Assembly (NCBI GenBank): GCA_947504195.1
Contig: CANNGN010000004.1
Location: 310,001-374,000 of the forward strand
DNA length: 64,000 nucleotides
Direction of reading: 5' to 3'
Origin: an uncultured Vibrio sp.
GTDB taxonomy: Bacteria > Pseudomonadota > Gammaproteobacteria > Enterobacterales > Vibrionaceae
The number at the start of each line of letters is the position of its first letter. Position 1 is the stretch's first letter. Below, in pieces: positions 8,461-17,737 of this stretch. The notes below the pieces were generated by a model. It saw only the letters and a program-made list of their open reading frames with translations. It did not search any database and was not told where the DNA came from. The position numbers and the translations under genes are program-made.

Positions 8461-8922
8461 TTATTGGGGTTTATAACATCCGACCTCAGGCTTAAAAGTT
8501 TTGCTTATTCGATTCCAACTGTTAATGGCATTAACAGCAATAGTCAAATCGACCGTTGCTTTCTCTCCTAAACATTCGACCGTTTTTTGGTAACTTTGAT
8601 CATCAATTTGATGCCCTGCTGTTAATAATTCGGCCCAAGCAACTGACGTTCGTTCAATTTCAGAGTAATGAGGCATGTCCCGCCACGCACTAAGACCAAT
8701 AATACGCTCGAGCGTTTCCCCCAAATTTAATGCATCTTTCGAATGCATATCGATACAAAACGCACACTGATTTATTTGAGAAACTCGAAGCTTAACAAGC
8801 TCCCATACGGTTATCGTTACAGTATCTGACTGGGTAAATTGCGCACGTAAATATTGTTCCTGATTCATTAGAATCGGCATTGCATCAGCTGCTAGGCTAA
8901 AATAATTCGCTCGTGGTGTCAT
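8461..8922 (-). CDS. Carboxymuconolactone decarboxylase family protein (AhpD-like)
   Basis: A 153-residue helical protein with the AhpD-type redox motif CAFCIDMH near residue 56 (two cysteines in CxxC followed by a histidine three residues on), typical of peroxidase-like members of the family. YFSLAADAMPILMN at the start and SVAWAELLTAG in the middle agree. It may reduce peroxides with a thiol partner; the partner is unknown. The AraC gene follows in the same direction. Confidence 0.88.
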   Translation of the reverse strand: MTPRANYFSLAADAMPILMNQEQYLRAQFTQSDTVTITVWELVKLRVSQINQCAFCIDMHSKDALNLGETLERIIGLSAWRDMPHYSEIERTSVAWAELLTAGHQIDDQSYQKTVECLGEKATVDLTIAVNAINSWNRISKTFKPEVGCYKPQ

Positions 8923-9057
8923 CGGTTATCTCCTCAATCAATGTTTACGAGAAGATAACGCATGCACTAAAACAAATATTGAATATTTTCGACATCAGTA
9001 AAAAGTCGATGTACAACCAAAACAAATTTGGTTCTTAATAACATCATTTCGATAAAA

Positions 9058-9095
9058 AAATACCCAACATCGCCTGCCTGCGACATTGGGTATTT
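9058..9095 (-). terminator. Hairpin terminator after the DUF1499 gene
   Basis: AAATACCCAA at 9058-9067 pairs with TTGGGTATTT at 9086-9095, with an inner TCGC/GCGA stem. On the minus strand the stem is followed by a run rich in T, as in intrinsic terminators. Confidence 0.7.
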
Positions 9096-9109
9096 CGACT
9101 TAACAGGAA

Positions 9110-9877
9110 TTAATATGTTGAGATAAATGTTCTCACGCGTTCGGCATTTTTACCTTGGTCTCCACGTCCTACTCGTGAATGCGAACGAATATCCACAATG
9201 CTAGAGTTGGCTTCATCACCGCTAACTCGAATCACAACATCATCTTTGAAACCAAAGAATAGTGTGGAATCAATTGCTTCGATAGTCCCAGAAGCACTGT
9301 CTTGATGAACAACCTCCCACCCTAGTTTTTCTGCAACTTCAACAGCACGGTTAAAAGCATCAGTCGGTGAAAGCGTGGATTTAATTGGCGCAATATCAGG
9401 GAATAACTGCGCTTGTAGTTTAGGTCCATTCTCTGGATACACTAAAGTATTGCTTTTTTCAGGGCGCATCGAAACCACAGCAACATATTGCGGAGGATTA
9501 AGAGTATCGGTCGAAATATCATTTAGCGGTGGTGTTCTTCCCGCACCAGGAGGTGGTCCACCGGCAGATTCACCTGCAAAGAGAGGCATTCCTTTTGGTA
9601 CAACGAGAGTTGCAGTACCAAGTGGTATCGCAATCAGCACAACCGCTAACACAGAAAGCACAACACTTGAACGACGTTTTAACGCAAAAAGTAGAACCAA
9701 TACAGCGAAGGGAAGAACTCCAAGTAGGCCAACCTGAATTATCGAGCGCAATACGCCTGTAGCGTCTCTAAATCCCATACTTCCCATTCTTACTGACATA
9801 AGCGGATAGACAGCCGCAATAAGGAATAAGATGCTCACAATTAACGCTAGCCATGACCATAACTTAGGGGTTTTCAT
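9110..9877 (-). CDS. DUF1499 domain membrane protein
   Basis: A 255-residue protein with three membrane helices in the first 105 residues (near 9-29, 47-66 and 71-92). After a Gly/Pro-rich linker (ESAGGPPPGAGRTPP) comes a C-terminal DUF1499 domain marked by LNDISTDTLNPP, DSTLFFGFKDDVVIRV and VDIRSHSRVGRGDQGKNAERV. The family has no known reaction. It appears to be a single-gene unit with its own terminator. Confidence 0.88.
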   Translation of the reverse strand: MKTPKLWSWLALIVSILFLIAAVYPLMSVRMGSMGFRDATGVLRSIIQVGLLGVLPFAVLVLLFALKRRSSVVLSVLAVVLIAIPLGTATLVVPKGMPLFAGESAGGPPPGAGRTPPLNDISTDTLNPPQYVAVVSMRPEKSNTLVYPENGPKLQAQLFPDIAPIKSTLSPTDAFNRAVEVAEKLGWEVVHQDSASGTIEAIDSTLFFGFKDDVVIRVSGDEANSSIVDIRSHSRVGRGDQGKNAERVRTFISTY

Positions 9878-9999
9878 TCATTTTCTCCATAAATATTTAA
9901 TAGTTATTATTCTCAACATCATTACATAAATTTATTAAGGATGAACAGCACCTTATTGAGTCTTTGCGAAATTTTTTCAATTTTCATTTACTGTAAAGA

Positions 10000-10866
10000 T
10001 TAGAACGAGTTCCAGACAAATTCCGCTACTTTACCTTCCATTCGATTTTTCTTTTTCGCGATATAAATCGGTGTTGTATCATCGTCTTCTAACCAATCCA
10101 ATGCCACCAACTTTCCAGTCTCTAAATCTTCTTGGATCAGTGGTAATGGTAATCGTCCCCAACCCAATCCATGCAGAATAATGTCACGCTTAGAATTGGT
10201 ATCAGATACTTTCCATTGCAACGATTGACTGTGAACTCCAACACCATAGTCATCTTCAGGAATGGTACTGCGCTGTATGATTTGCGGATAAGGGTATAAA
10301 TCACGAATGGATTGCTTTGCTCTTGGAATATCAAGAAACGGATGATTCCCCGACACGGTCAAAACCATTTTCACTTCATCAATGAGTTTGTAATCCAGAT
10401 CTTTTTTATTGCGAATCGTTTCAAAAATGGCCAAATCCACTTTATCGGAATTGAGCATTCGCTCTCCACTTAAAATTTCTCTCTCCAGTTGAATCTGCGT
10501 TTGAGGGAAGGCTTTCATCGCATTCGCAATGATAGGGTGCACAACCTCCATGCCATAAATACCCGTAATGCTCAACCGCAAGCACGACTCAATATGGGAT
10601 TCTAATTGTGAGCACTTCACCAGTAAATGATCGTATTCATCCAATAAGGTTTTCGAGCTAGTTAAGAAGTCTCGACCTTTTGCCGTCAGTTGGCTTTTAT
10701 ACCCACTACGTTCGATCACTTTAAAACCCAATTGTTCTTCAAGGCGTTTAATTGAATAGATCAAAGCAGACTTAGCTTTGCCTTGTTTTTCCGCAGCCAT
10801 CGAAAAACTGCCCGCCTCGACCAACGCTTTAAGGCATTGGATTTGTTCAATTGTAATATGATGCAT
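10000..10866 (-). CDS. LysR family transcriptional regulator, probable regulator of the yqjG-azoR pair
   Basis: A 288-residue protein. The N-terminal helix-turn-helix ITIEQIQCLKALVEAGSFSM then SALIYSIKRLEEQLGFKVIE is clear, and the rest fits the effector-binding domain. It reads away from the glutathionyl-hydroquinone reductase gene at 11000 across 133 bases. That layout implies control of the two quinone-detoxification genes, by analogy with quinone-responsive LysR proteins. The inducer itself is inferred, not seen. Confidence 0.92.
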   Translation of the reverse strand: MHHITIEQIQCLKALVEAGSFSMAAEKQGKAKSALIYSIKRLEEQLGFKVIERSGYKSQLTAKGRDFLTSSKTLLDEYDHLLVKCSQLESHIESCLRLSITGIYGMEVVHPIIANAMKAFPQTQIQLEREILSGERMLNSDKVDLAIFETIRNKKDLDYKLIDEVKMVLTVSGNHPFLDIPRAKQSIRDLYPYPQIIQRSTIPEDDYGVGVHSQSLQWKVSDTNSKRDIILHGLGWGRLPLPLIQEDLETGKLVALDWLEDDDTTPIYIAKKKNRMEGKVAEFVWNSF

Positions 10867-10999
10867 GGTCTAAATTTAGCACAAATAATACCAAAAATAA
10901 GGCTTTTTTTTATTTAATAAAACTCTATGATTTACCTAAGTCACGCGATAAAACCGCCAACGAATGACTTCATTTACACATAAGGTTTAAGGGGAAGAT

Positions 11000-11944
11000 A
11001 TGGGAAAGTTAATAGATGGCCAATGGGTCGAAGGCAGCATTATTTCAAGTAACAATAGTGGTGCTTATGACCGTATACCACGCTCGTTCCGGGATATTAT
11101 TTCAAATGATCATCATACATACACACCGGATTCTGGACGCTATCATTTGTACGTTAGCTACGCGTGCCCATGGGCGCACCGAGTGCTAATTTATCGAGAA
11201 TTAAAAGAGTTACAAGCACATATTAGCGTCAGTGTCGTGCACCCCGATATGCTAGATAAAGGCTGGGGCTTTGCGAAATCATTCGACACAAATATCGACG
11301 GTGCAACCGAAGACCATTTATTCGATAGTGCTCAGTTATATGAAGTCTATCAAAAAGCGCAACCCGATATTTCAACCAGTGTTACTGTGCCTATCTTATG
11401 GGATAAAAAAAACCACACCATCGTCAATAATGAATCTTCTGAAATCATTCGTATTTTGAATGTGGCCTTTAATGACCTTACCGGTAATCATGACGATTAT
11501 TATCCTCAAAACCACCAAGCTGACATTGATTCACTTAATGACACGATTTACGAAACCGTAAATAACGGAGTTTATCAGTGTGGGTTTGCAACAACTCAGG
11601 AGGCGTATGATTCTGCGGTCAAACCTCTGTTCGCCACACTGGATACATTAGAAAAACGTTTGGAAAACAGAGATTTCCTCGTTGGAGATCAACTCACTGA
11701 AGCCGATATCAGATTGATTCCAACACTTCTACGTTTTGATCTTGTCTACTATATCCACTTCAAGTGCAGTCAAAGACGTATCGCCGATTATCCGAATTTA
11801 TCGCGCTATATGAAACAGTTATATCAATTGACCGCGGTGAGAAACACCACCAATTTTGAACACATCATGCGCCATTATTACTACTCGCACGAAGGAATCA
11901 ATCCACACCGTATTATTCCCTTGGTCCCAACCTTTGGTCACTAA
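11000..11944 (+). CDS. yqjG: Glutathionyl-hydroquinone reductase (Xi-class glutathione transferase)
   Basis: Removes glutathione from glutathionyl-hydroquinones, a cytoplasmic detoxification step. The 314-residue protein has the Xi-class signature YACPWAHR near residue 55 with the reactive cysteine, the thioredoxin-like N-terminal domain, and a helical C-terminal domain containing LEKRLENRDFLVGDQLTEAD. Its length is right for YqjG/ECM4 proteins. The ribosome-binding site AGGGGAAG precedes the ATG. azoR follows 50 bases later. Confidence 0.92.
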   Translation: MGKLIDGQWVEGSIISSNNSGAYDRIPRSFRDIISNDHHTYTPDSGRYHLYVSYACPWAHRVLIYRELKELQAHISVSVVHPDMLDKGWGFAKSFDTNIDGATEDHLFDSAQLYEVYQKAQPDISTSVTVPILWDKKNHTIVNNESSEIIRILNVAFNDLTGNHDDYYPQNHQADIDSLNDTIYETVNNGVYQCGFATTQEAYDSAVKPLFATLDTLEKRLENRDFLVGDQLTEADIRLIPTLLRFDLVYYIHFKCSQRRIADYPNLSRYMKQLYQLTAVRNTTNFEHIMRHYYYSHEGINPHRIIPLVPTFGH

Positions 11945-11994
11945 ATGTAGTTAAATAAAAACAGGCATTAAATCAGCAGCAATTGGAGAAGAAA

Positions 11995-12582
11995 ATGAAA
12001 GTGTGGCACATTGATTCAAGTGGTAGAGCGCAAACTTCACACAGTAGAAAACTCACTCAACAGTTCATCGAAAGTTTGTCGAACAAAACAAAGATCTCCA
12101 CTCAGGCGCTCGATGTCTCAGATGGTCTCCCTTTTCTGACAGATACCATGATTCAAAGCTATTTCACGCCCGATGACCAACGTACCACTGAGCAACAAGC
12201 GGCTTTAGCCGTTTCAAATAACATTGTCTCGCTCGCCAAAGAATCTGACGTGTGGATTATTGGTGTACCGATCTACAACTTTTCGATGCCTGCTGCCTTT
12301 AAAGCGTTTATCGATCTGCTATTACGCTCTAAAGAAACATTCACTTATGGGGAAAATGGACCCATTGGTTTGTTGGAAAATAAACGCGTTTTTATCGTAG
12401 TTACGTCCGGTGGTACGGAAATTGGCAGCGACTACGACTTTCTCACTCCTTGGCTAGTTCATTGTTTAAACTTCATTGGTGTTAGTGATGTGCAATTTAT
12501 CCATGCTGATCAATATCGCCCCGAAAAAGATCAAGCAATCACCGATCAAATCGAAACGATGACCACAGAACTCGCTCTCTAG
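11995..12582 (+). CDS. azoR: FMN-dependent NADH-azoreductase / quinone reductase
   Basis: Flavodoxin-fold enzyme that reduces azo compounds and quinones with NADH. SSGRAQTSHSRKLTQQF near the start binds the FMN phosphate, GVPIYNFSMPAAFKAFIDLL (about residues 90-109) is the family's hallmark, and VTSGGTEIGSDYDF follows. A longer reading from TTG at 11983 is less likely because GGAGAAG sits just before the ATG at 11995. 195 residues. It forms a quinone-stress pair with yqjG. Confidence 0.93.
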   Translation: MKVWHIDSSGRAQTSHSRKLTQQFIESLSNKTKISTQALDVSDGLPFLTDTMIQSYFTPDDQRTTEQQAALAVSNNIVSLAKESDVWIIGVPIYNFSMPAAFKAFIDLLLRSKETFTYGENGPIGLLENKRVFIVVTSGGTEIGSDYDFLTPWLVHCLNFIGVSDVQFIHADQYRPEKDQAITDQIETMTTELAL

Positions 12583-12602
12583 TTTTCAGTATTAAAAACG
12601 CA

Positions 12603-12653
12603 AAGCACCCACAAAACTAATGGCTTGATACACCATTAGTCTTGTGGGTGCTT
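12603..12653. terminator. Bidirectional terminator between azoR and the lldD-like gene
   Basis: AAGCACCCACAA at 12603-12614 pairs with TTGTGGGTGCTT at 12642-12653, and an inner ACTAATGG/CCATTAGT stem extends it. It has T-rich flanks and lies between convergent genes. Confidence 0.85.
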
Positions 12654-12674
12654 CTTTAATAAGTAATGACTAAA

Positions 12675-13823
12675 TTACGAGCGAAAACGTAAGTTCTCTC
12701 TCGATAATTGATCAATACTGGTTTTCCCCATCAGCTTCATATCGCGCTCAAGCTCTGCTTTCATCAAACCAAGCGCTCTTTCGACACCAGGTTGTCCTGC
12801 AGCTGCAAGTGGATAAAGATACATTCGCCCAATCCCGACGGCTTTCGCACCTAATGATAGTGCTTTAAGAACATGTGTTCCTCGCTGGACGCCACTATCA
12901 AAAATGACATCAATCTCATCGCCGACTTCATCGACAATTTCAGCAAGTTGATCAAACGAGCTTCGAGAGCCATCAAGCTGTCTGCCTCCATGATTCGATA
13001 CGATGATGCCAGTACAACCAATTTCTACCGCTTTTCGTGCATCTTCTCTGCTCATTACACCTTTTAAACAAAACTCTCCGTCCCAAAATTTCACCATTTC
13101 AGCCACGTCATCCCAGTCCATCGAAGGATCGAGCATATTGGTGAAATAGTCGCCAATCGACATCGCGCCATTGCTCATGTCAACATGTTCATCTAACTGA
13201 GGTAAACGAAATTTTTCATGCGTCACATAGTTGATACCCCACATTGGCTTAATCGCAAATTGCAGCATGCCATTAAGGGTGAGTTTAAAAGGAATCGAAA
13301 AACCCGTGCGTAAGTCACGTTCACGGTTTCCTCCAGTAATCGAATCGACTGTTAGCATCATGACTTGAATGCCAGCTTTCTTTGCCCGCTCCATCATCAC
13401 TCGATTAAGTGCGCGGTCTTTATGGAAATAAAACTGATAAGCCTGTGGCGTATCTACTTTTTGAGCGATCTCTTCCATACTCACAGTACCGAGAGAAGAC
13501 ACGCCAAAAAGTGTTCCATATTTCTCAGCCGCCCCTGCTACCGCGCGTTCTCCTTCATGGTGAAACAAGCGCTGCAATGCAGTTGGAGAGCAATAAACCG
13601 GCATGTCCAACTTCTGCCCCATGACCGTGACAGATAAGTCGACATCTTTAACACCAGTCAGTACATTTGGAATCAAATCACAGGTTTCAAAGGCCTGAGT
13701 ATTGCGGCGATAAGTTGATTCATCATCAGAACCGCCATCAATGTAATTAAATATAGGGCTAGGTAAGCGCCTTTTAGCGAGCTTGCGAAAATCGTGAAAA
13801 TTATGGCAGTCATTAAGTCTCAT
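12675..13823 (-). CDS. FMN-dependent alpha-hydroxy acid dehydrogenase (L-lactate dehydrogenase LldD type)
   Basis: Oxidises a 2-hydroxy acid, probably L-lactate, to the keto acid. It is a 382-residue TIM-barrel flavoprotein of the LldD/glycolate oxidase family: FNYIDGGSDDESTYRRNT near the start, SSLGTVSMEEIA, LTVDSITGGNRERDLRTGF, and the active-site SNHGGRQLDGS with the base histidine followed by arginine. VIFDSGVQRGTHVLKAL and GAKAVGIGRMYLYPLA close the FMN site. No lactate permease or regulator is adjacent, so the substrate is an inference. Confidence 0.9.
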   Translation of the reverse strand: MRLNDCHNFHDFRKLAKRRLPSPIFNYIDGGSDDESTYRRNTQAFETCDLIPNVLTGVKDVDLSVTVMGQKLDMPVYCSPTALQRLFHHEGERAVAGAAEKYGTLFGVSSLGTVSMEEIAQKVDTPQAYQFYFHKDRALNRVMMERAKKAGIQVMMLTVDSITGGNRERDLRTGFSIPFKLTLNGMLQFAIKPMWGINYVTHEKFRLPQLDEHVDMSNGAMSIGDYFTNMLDPSMDWDDVAEMVKFWDGEFCLKGVMSREDARKAVEIGCTGIIVSNHGGRQLDGSRSSFDQLAEIVDEVGDEIDVIFDSGVQRGTHVLKALSLGAKAVGIGRMYLYPLAAAGQPGVERALGLMKAELERDMKLMGKTSIDQLSRENLRFRS

Positions 13824-14116
13824 AAAGTAATTCCGTAATTGGTTAAAGCTGATATTTATGCGTATTTATTATTGTTATGTGCTCCCAAACTTTAACGCGT
13901 CACACTTCATTTGTTGAATTTTTGTTAAAAAAAAGAGATCTATCACGATAAAAACATAACTTCGTAAATTTGTTGTATACACTGAACCACCTTCGTTATT
14001 GCCACTCTCACAAATCCACAACCGTTTCATCTCACTAGAGTCTTACAATTCATTCACCTCCAAAAAATGGTAATGATAATTAATTTCATTTAAGTTGAAG
14101 CAATCAGCTTAAAATG
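13824..14116. other. Divergent intergenic region between lldD-like gene and rpmE2
   Basis: AT-rich promoter region for both directions. GGTAATGATAATTAATTTC near 14067 weakly resembles a Fur/Zur-type site and may be a second metal-responsive element upstream of the clear Zur box. Nothing else was recognised. Confidence 0.4.
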
Positions 14117-14138
14117 ATAATGTTATGTTATAACATCA
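14117..14138. promoter_or_regulatory. Zur box upstream of rpmE2-rpmJ2
   Basis: AATGTTATGTTATAACATCA is a near-palindrome (ATGTTATgTTATAACAT) of the gammaproteobacterial Zur type, placed 17 bases before the L31 start codon. Zur with zinc should repress, so the paralogs would be made only when zinc is short. Confidence 0.75.
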
Positions 14139-14154
14139 CAACTAAGGATTTATT

Positions 14155-14409
14155 ATGAAACATAATATTCACCCAGATTACCAAGACGTTGTTTTCCACG
14201 ACACAGCAGCTGATAAATACTTCATCATAGGTTCAACCCTTAAAACTGAGCGTACTGTCGAATACCAAGGTAAGACCTACCCATACATGACACTTGATGT
14301 GTCCAGCGCCTCTCATCCGTTTTATACTGGTGAGCAGCGAATCGTGAAGCAAGACGGACAGGTGTCTAAATTCAACAGTCGTTTTGGTAAAATTGGGAGT
14401 CGTTCATGA
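14155..14409 (+). CDS. rpmE2: 50S ribosomal protein L31 type B, zinc-independent
   Basis: An 84-residue L31 paralog (YkgM type) starting [20 protein letters not shown], with [20 protein letters not shown] in the middle. The zinc-binding CxxC pair of ordinary L31 is absent, so it can replace the zinc form and release zinc for other uses under starvation. It overlaps the L36 paralog by 4 bases (ATGA), and a Zur box precedes it. Confidence 0.96.
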   Translation: MKHNIHPDYQDVVFHDTAADKYFIIGSTLKTERTVEYQGKTYPYMTLDVSSASHPFYTGEQRIVKQDGQVSKFNSRFGKIGSRS

Positions 14410-14546
14410 AAGTATTAAGTTCTTTAAAGAGTGCAAAAAGCCGCAGCCCTGATTGCCAAATCGTCAAACGTCGTGGCCGAGTCTATGTGATTTGTAAATC
14501 GAACCCCAGATTCAAAGCAGTACAAGGGAAAAGGAAGAAACATTAG
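14406..14546 (+). CDS. rpmJ2: 50S ribosomal protein L36 paralog, zinc-independent
   Basis: Forty-six residues starting [20 protein letters not shown], with [20 protein letters not shown] at the end, matching the YkgO type of L36. The full zinc ribbon of standard L36 is missing. The ATG overlaps the L31 stop codon as ATGA, so translation is coupled. This is a standard partner of rpmE2 in zinc-starvation operons. Confidence 0.95.
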   Translation: MKVLSSLKSAKSRSPDCQIVKRRGRVYVICKSNPRFKAVQGKRKKH

Positions 14547-14585
14547 TGTGCGGATATTGCATGCTAGGAGAACTTTACATAATTA

Positions 14586-14635
14586 AAGTGGTTCATAAAA
14601 ATATAAGCCAGAACGAATGCTTTTCTGAACCACTT
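14586..14635. terminator. Hairpin between rpmJ2 and the VanZ-like gene
   Basis: AAGTGGTTCA at 14586-14595 pairs with TGAACCACTT at 14626-14635 across a 30-base loop. It lies between convergent genes. The T tract is weak on both sides. Confidence 0.55.
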
Positions 14636-14660
14636 ATTATATCTAAACTCGCCTTGAGAT

Positions 14661-15029
14661 TTAGTCACCTTTGGGCTTAGTAAGAATAGATTGATTAACT
14701 AACTGCGCTATCAACGCTCCAATACTCATTCCGGCAACATTTGCCATCAAATCAAACCAGTCACCATATCGGTTAACATACGGTTGTACTAACTCGATAC
14801 CACCACTCCAAAGCACAAAAAACACACCAATAAGTAACCAGTGTTTGGGTTTACGCAATGCAACAGGAAACATCAATGCCGCATACGCGATAAAATGGTG
14901 AGTTTTATCATTTCCAGGAACCGGAGGTAAAACGTCTAATGGGTAGAGTGAGAGAAACGTAATTACAGCAAGAATAACAAGTGTAATATAGAGCCAATAT
15001 GTTTTAATAATGGAAATCAATGAAGTCAT
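14661..15029 (-). CDS. VanZ-like family membrane protein
   Basis: A 122-residue protein with four predicted membrane helices. The family signature is present: NDKTHHFIAYAALMF after the first helix, and GGIELVQPYVNRYGDWFDLMANVAG later (the E-Q-x-D pattern). VanZ-like proteins are named for a teicoplanin-resistance gene, but most have no proven function. Single gene unit. Confidence 0.88.
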   Translation of the reverse strand: MTSLISIIKTYWLYITLVILAVITFLSLYPLDVLPPVPGNDKTHHFIAYAALMFPVALRKPKHWLLIGVFFVLWSGGIELVQPYVNRYGDWFDLMANVAGMSIGALIAQLVNQSILTKPKGD

Positions 15030-15108
15030 CTACTCGCTTCCTTAATGATAGTCATACTTAAACATAGCATAGCTTGGTGATATCACTACGTTCAGTATTA
15101 TTAATAAC

Positions 15109-16065
15109 CTAAAGCATAATCTTCAATTTTGAATTAGCTTTTATAATAAAATACGATAAAAATACTGAGACTAATATTGCAACGAGAGTTAGTAGTGTAG
15201 CTTCCAAATCAGTAAACTTACGAAAAACACTTAATACAAAGGAATGAATGAAGTATATAGCTGAAGAGTATAAAGCTATATTTTTGCTCTTTCCTGGAAT
15301 ATTTGATTTAATAAACAAGATAAAAATAAAAGGACAAACAAGGATAAGAGAAACTAAGTTATCAACTCCTCCATCACGATCTTCATGGTAATAATTAGCA
15401 TAGGATTCTCCCAACAACATCAGCATTCCAATTATGCTTAATCCAAATGAAAACTTAAGTGAAACAATATTTTGTAGTGAATATTTATTTATTAAATAGC
15501 CTATACAAAAAAACGGATATGAAAAAAACAACATATTTCTATGAGACCAATGTTCATTAAATACTTCATCTAAATAGCTGTTATCAAGAAGGTGATAATT
15601 TCCTATATATTGGATTAATACTCCACAGGAAAAAAATATAAAAATAGAACTCATTAAAATATTCATTGATACTTTATGCAACATCAGTAATATGACTGCT
15701 GCTCCAATCATCCCTGATATATACCATAAATGATGGTATCCAATAATAATATCTTTTACGATTGAGGCTATACCTGCCAAGGAAAAATCTGGAATTGAGA
15801 ACCAAAAATAGGAATAGAAGACCATCCAAAATACATATAAAACACAAACTCGTTTAAACCAACTCGATTGACTTTTTTTGAGCAGTACTGGATAAAAATA
15901 AAAACCATTGATAATGAAAAAAATGGGCACAGCAATTCTAAAAATACCATTCACTGTAAGATACTCACCCAGTTCAGTATATTCACCTAAGAATCCAGCA
16001 TGAAGCCCAACTATCATAAAAGCCATCGTTAGTTTAAGGATATCTAATGCTATATTTCTACTCAA
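15109..16065 (-). CDS. Acyltransferase 3 family membrane protein (copy 1)
   Basis: Integral membrane acyltransferase, about 318 residues and ten helices, of the OafA/WecH group that acetylates or succinylates cell-surface sugars. SRNIALDILKLTMAFMIVGL then HAGFLGEY gives the family's first-helix histidine, and the RIAVPIFFIINGFYFY segment is typical. The start is best placed at the TTG at 16063-16065: GGAGAAG lies 7 bases before it and the paralog starts at the same point. A longer frame from an ATG at 16101 has no ribosome-binding site. It is a tandem paralog of the gene at 16380, and unusually AT-rich. Confidence 0.85.
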   Translation of the reverse strand: MSRNIALDILKLTMAFMIVGLHAGFLGEYTELGEYLTVNGIFRIAVPIFFIINGFYFYPVLLKKSQSSWFKRVCVLYVFWMVFYSYFWFSIPDFSLAGIASIVKDIIIGYHHLWYISGMIGAAVILLMLHKVSMNILMSSIFIFFSCGVLIQYIGNYHLLDNSYLDEVFNEHWSHRNMLFFSYPFFCIGYLINKYSLQNIVSLKFSFGLSIIGMLMLLGESYANYYHEDRDGGVDNLVSLILVCPFIFILFIKSNIPGKSKNIALYSSAIYFIHSFVLSVFRKFTDLEATLLTLVAILVSVFLSYFIIKANSKLKIML

Positions 16066-16379
16066 TTTCAAACTTCTCCAACGTTGGTCAAACACCCACA
16101 ACTGTTCGTTGTTGTAGGGTTATCAATATTAGTAATTATGCAACTCTCATTAATTATGATAATAGTACTCGAAAAGAATAGTTTCCATCTTCTCACCCAA
16201 TAAAAACTAAGAGTGGATGAGCAAGTACCGAGGCAGAACAACCTCCTTCGACATAACGTAACATCTTAAACTTAACTCGATGCTTTCTACGGCAAATGAG
16301 CCAGGTACAATTTTTTCATTACTCAAGCGTGGAGAAACATCTTCTCTTCTTTCTAGCCGTGAGTTACTTAATTGCTTAC
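16066..16379. other. Spacer between the two acyltransferase genes
   Basis: The 314-base spacer has no ORF or hairpin that I can support. It separates the two paralogs, so each may have its own promoter. Confidence 0.35.
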
Positions 16380-17330
16380 CTAAAGTATAAATTTTAACCT
16401 ACTGTTCAGTTTTATTACAAAATACGAAAAAAGTACTGCGCTAGATATAGTTATAAATGTTAAAGCCGTACCGCTTAAGTCTGTATAATCTCGATATAGG
16501 TTCAATATAAATAGATGGACAAAATATATAGATGAAGAATATAAAGCTAATGTCTTAGTTTCATGTAAATAATTTAATTGTAGAAATAGTATAAAAATAA
16601 AGGGGCAAGCAATGATTAATGATAATAAAATGTCAAACCCTCCATCTCTTCCATCTTGATAAAAATTTATATATGATTCACCAATTAAAATGCATAACCC
16701 AACAACACTCAATATCGATGTATATTTTAATGATATTTTTTTATGTAATGAGTGTTTATTAATTAAAAATCCAGAAGCGAAAAATGGATAAGCAAAAAAT
16801 AACACATTTCTATAAATGAACTCATAGGATAATATCTTGTCGATAAAGCTTCCTGAGAAGACATGATAGGTTCCAACATATTGCATTATTACACCACATA
16901 AGAAAGATATAATAATGGAAACAACCAAAGTCGTTGTGGATGCTTTTTTAACTAGAGCTAAAATAACTCCAGAACCTAACATTGCAGGGAGGTACCACAG
17001 ATGATAATAGCCAATAAATACATTCTTAAAAACAACAATCGCTAGAGAAAATTCAGAATTATCAAGCCAAAAGTATGAATAAATTACAGTCCAAAATATA
17101 TGTAAAATAATAATTCGTTTAAACCAATCTATAGGGTTATTTTTCAATATTACCGAGTAGAAGTAAAACCCATTAATAAGAAGAAAAATTGGCACCGCTA
17201 TTCTAAATACACCATAAACAGTAAGGTAACTGCCCAACGGAGTGATATCTCCTAAAAATCCAGCATGTAACCCTACAATCATTAGAGCCATTGATAATTT
17301 AAGAATATCCAGCGCTATATTTCTGTTCAT
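16380..17330 (-). CDS. Acyltransferase 3 family membrane protein (copy 2)
   Basis: A 316-residue paralog of the 15109 gene, aligned over its whole length: NRNIALDILKLSMALMIVGL, HAGFLGDITPLGSYLTVYG, RIAVPIFLLINGFYFY, then matching segments including IGYYHLWYLPAMLG, GESYINFYQDGRDGG and YSSSIYFVH. About ten membrane helices. The acceptor sugar is unknown. The pair has no glycosyltransferase neighbours. AT-rich codon use in both copies hints at horizontal acquisition followed by duplication. Confidence 0.86.
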   Translation of the reverse strand: MNRNIALDILKLSMALMIVGLHAGFLGDITPLGSYLTVYGVFRIAVPIFLLINGFYFYSVILKNNPIDWFKRIIILHIFWTVIYSYFWLDNSEFSLAIVVFKNVFIGYYHLWYLPAMLGSGVILALVKKASTTTLVVSIIISFLCGVIMQYVGTYHVFSGSFIDKILSYEFIYRNVLFFAYPFFASGFLINKHSLHKKISLKYTSILSVVGLCILIGESYINFYQDGRDGGFDILLSLIIACPFIFILFLQLNYLHETKTLALYSSSIYFVHLFILNLYRDYTDLSGTALTFITISSAVLFSYFVIKLNSRLKFIL

Positions 17331-17737
17331 TTAAATTTCCCAAAATCTGAATCTATTAATAACGACAGCTAGTAGCATCTCACAGCAATGTTCGTCAAAG
17401 CCAAGAATGGTTTGACGAGTCGTCCATATATTTTTAATGCGAAGCAATTAACATGTAAATATTAACGTTTCCATTCCTTCTCCATCGAATCACGAGGCGA
17501 AAAATTCAGCGTCATAACTGATGCAGGTTAGAATAGCATTACATTACTATATTTATACTCGCCATGTACTTTAACTCGTATCACTTCTGCGACACCATTG
17601 GCTTTAGTATAGTATTCACTCAACCATTATGGAGTACGATAGTCGCCAATATTGAAAATATAGAGCGAGTTTAACGCCAAGCAAAAATAGACTATTTCAC
17701 TGAACCTATGATATAAATCCCCACTATTTTATACATT
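17331..17737. other. Divergent intergenic region upstream of queC
   Basis: About 400 bases between the acyltransferase (minus) and queC (plus). It must hold the promoter of the que operon. Apart from the riboswitch at its right end I see no clear element. Confidence 0.4.
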
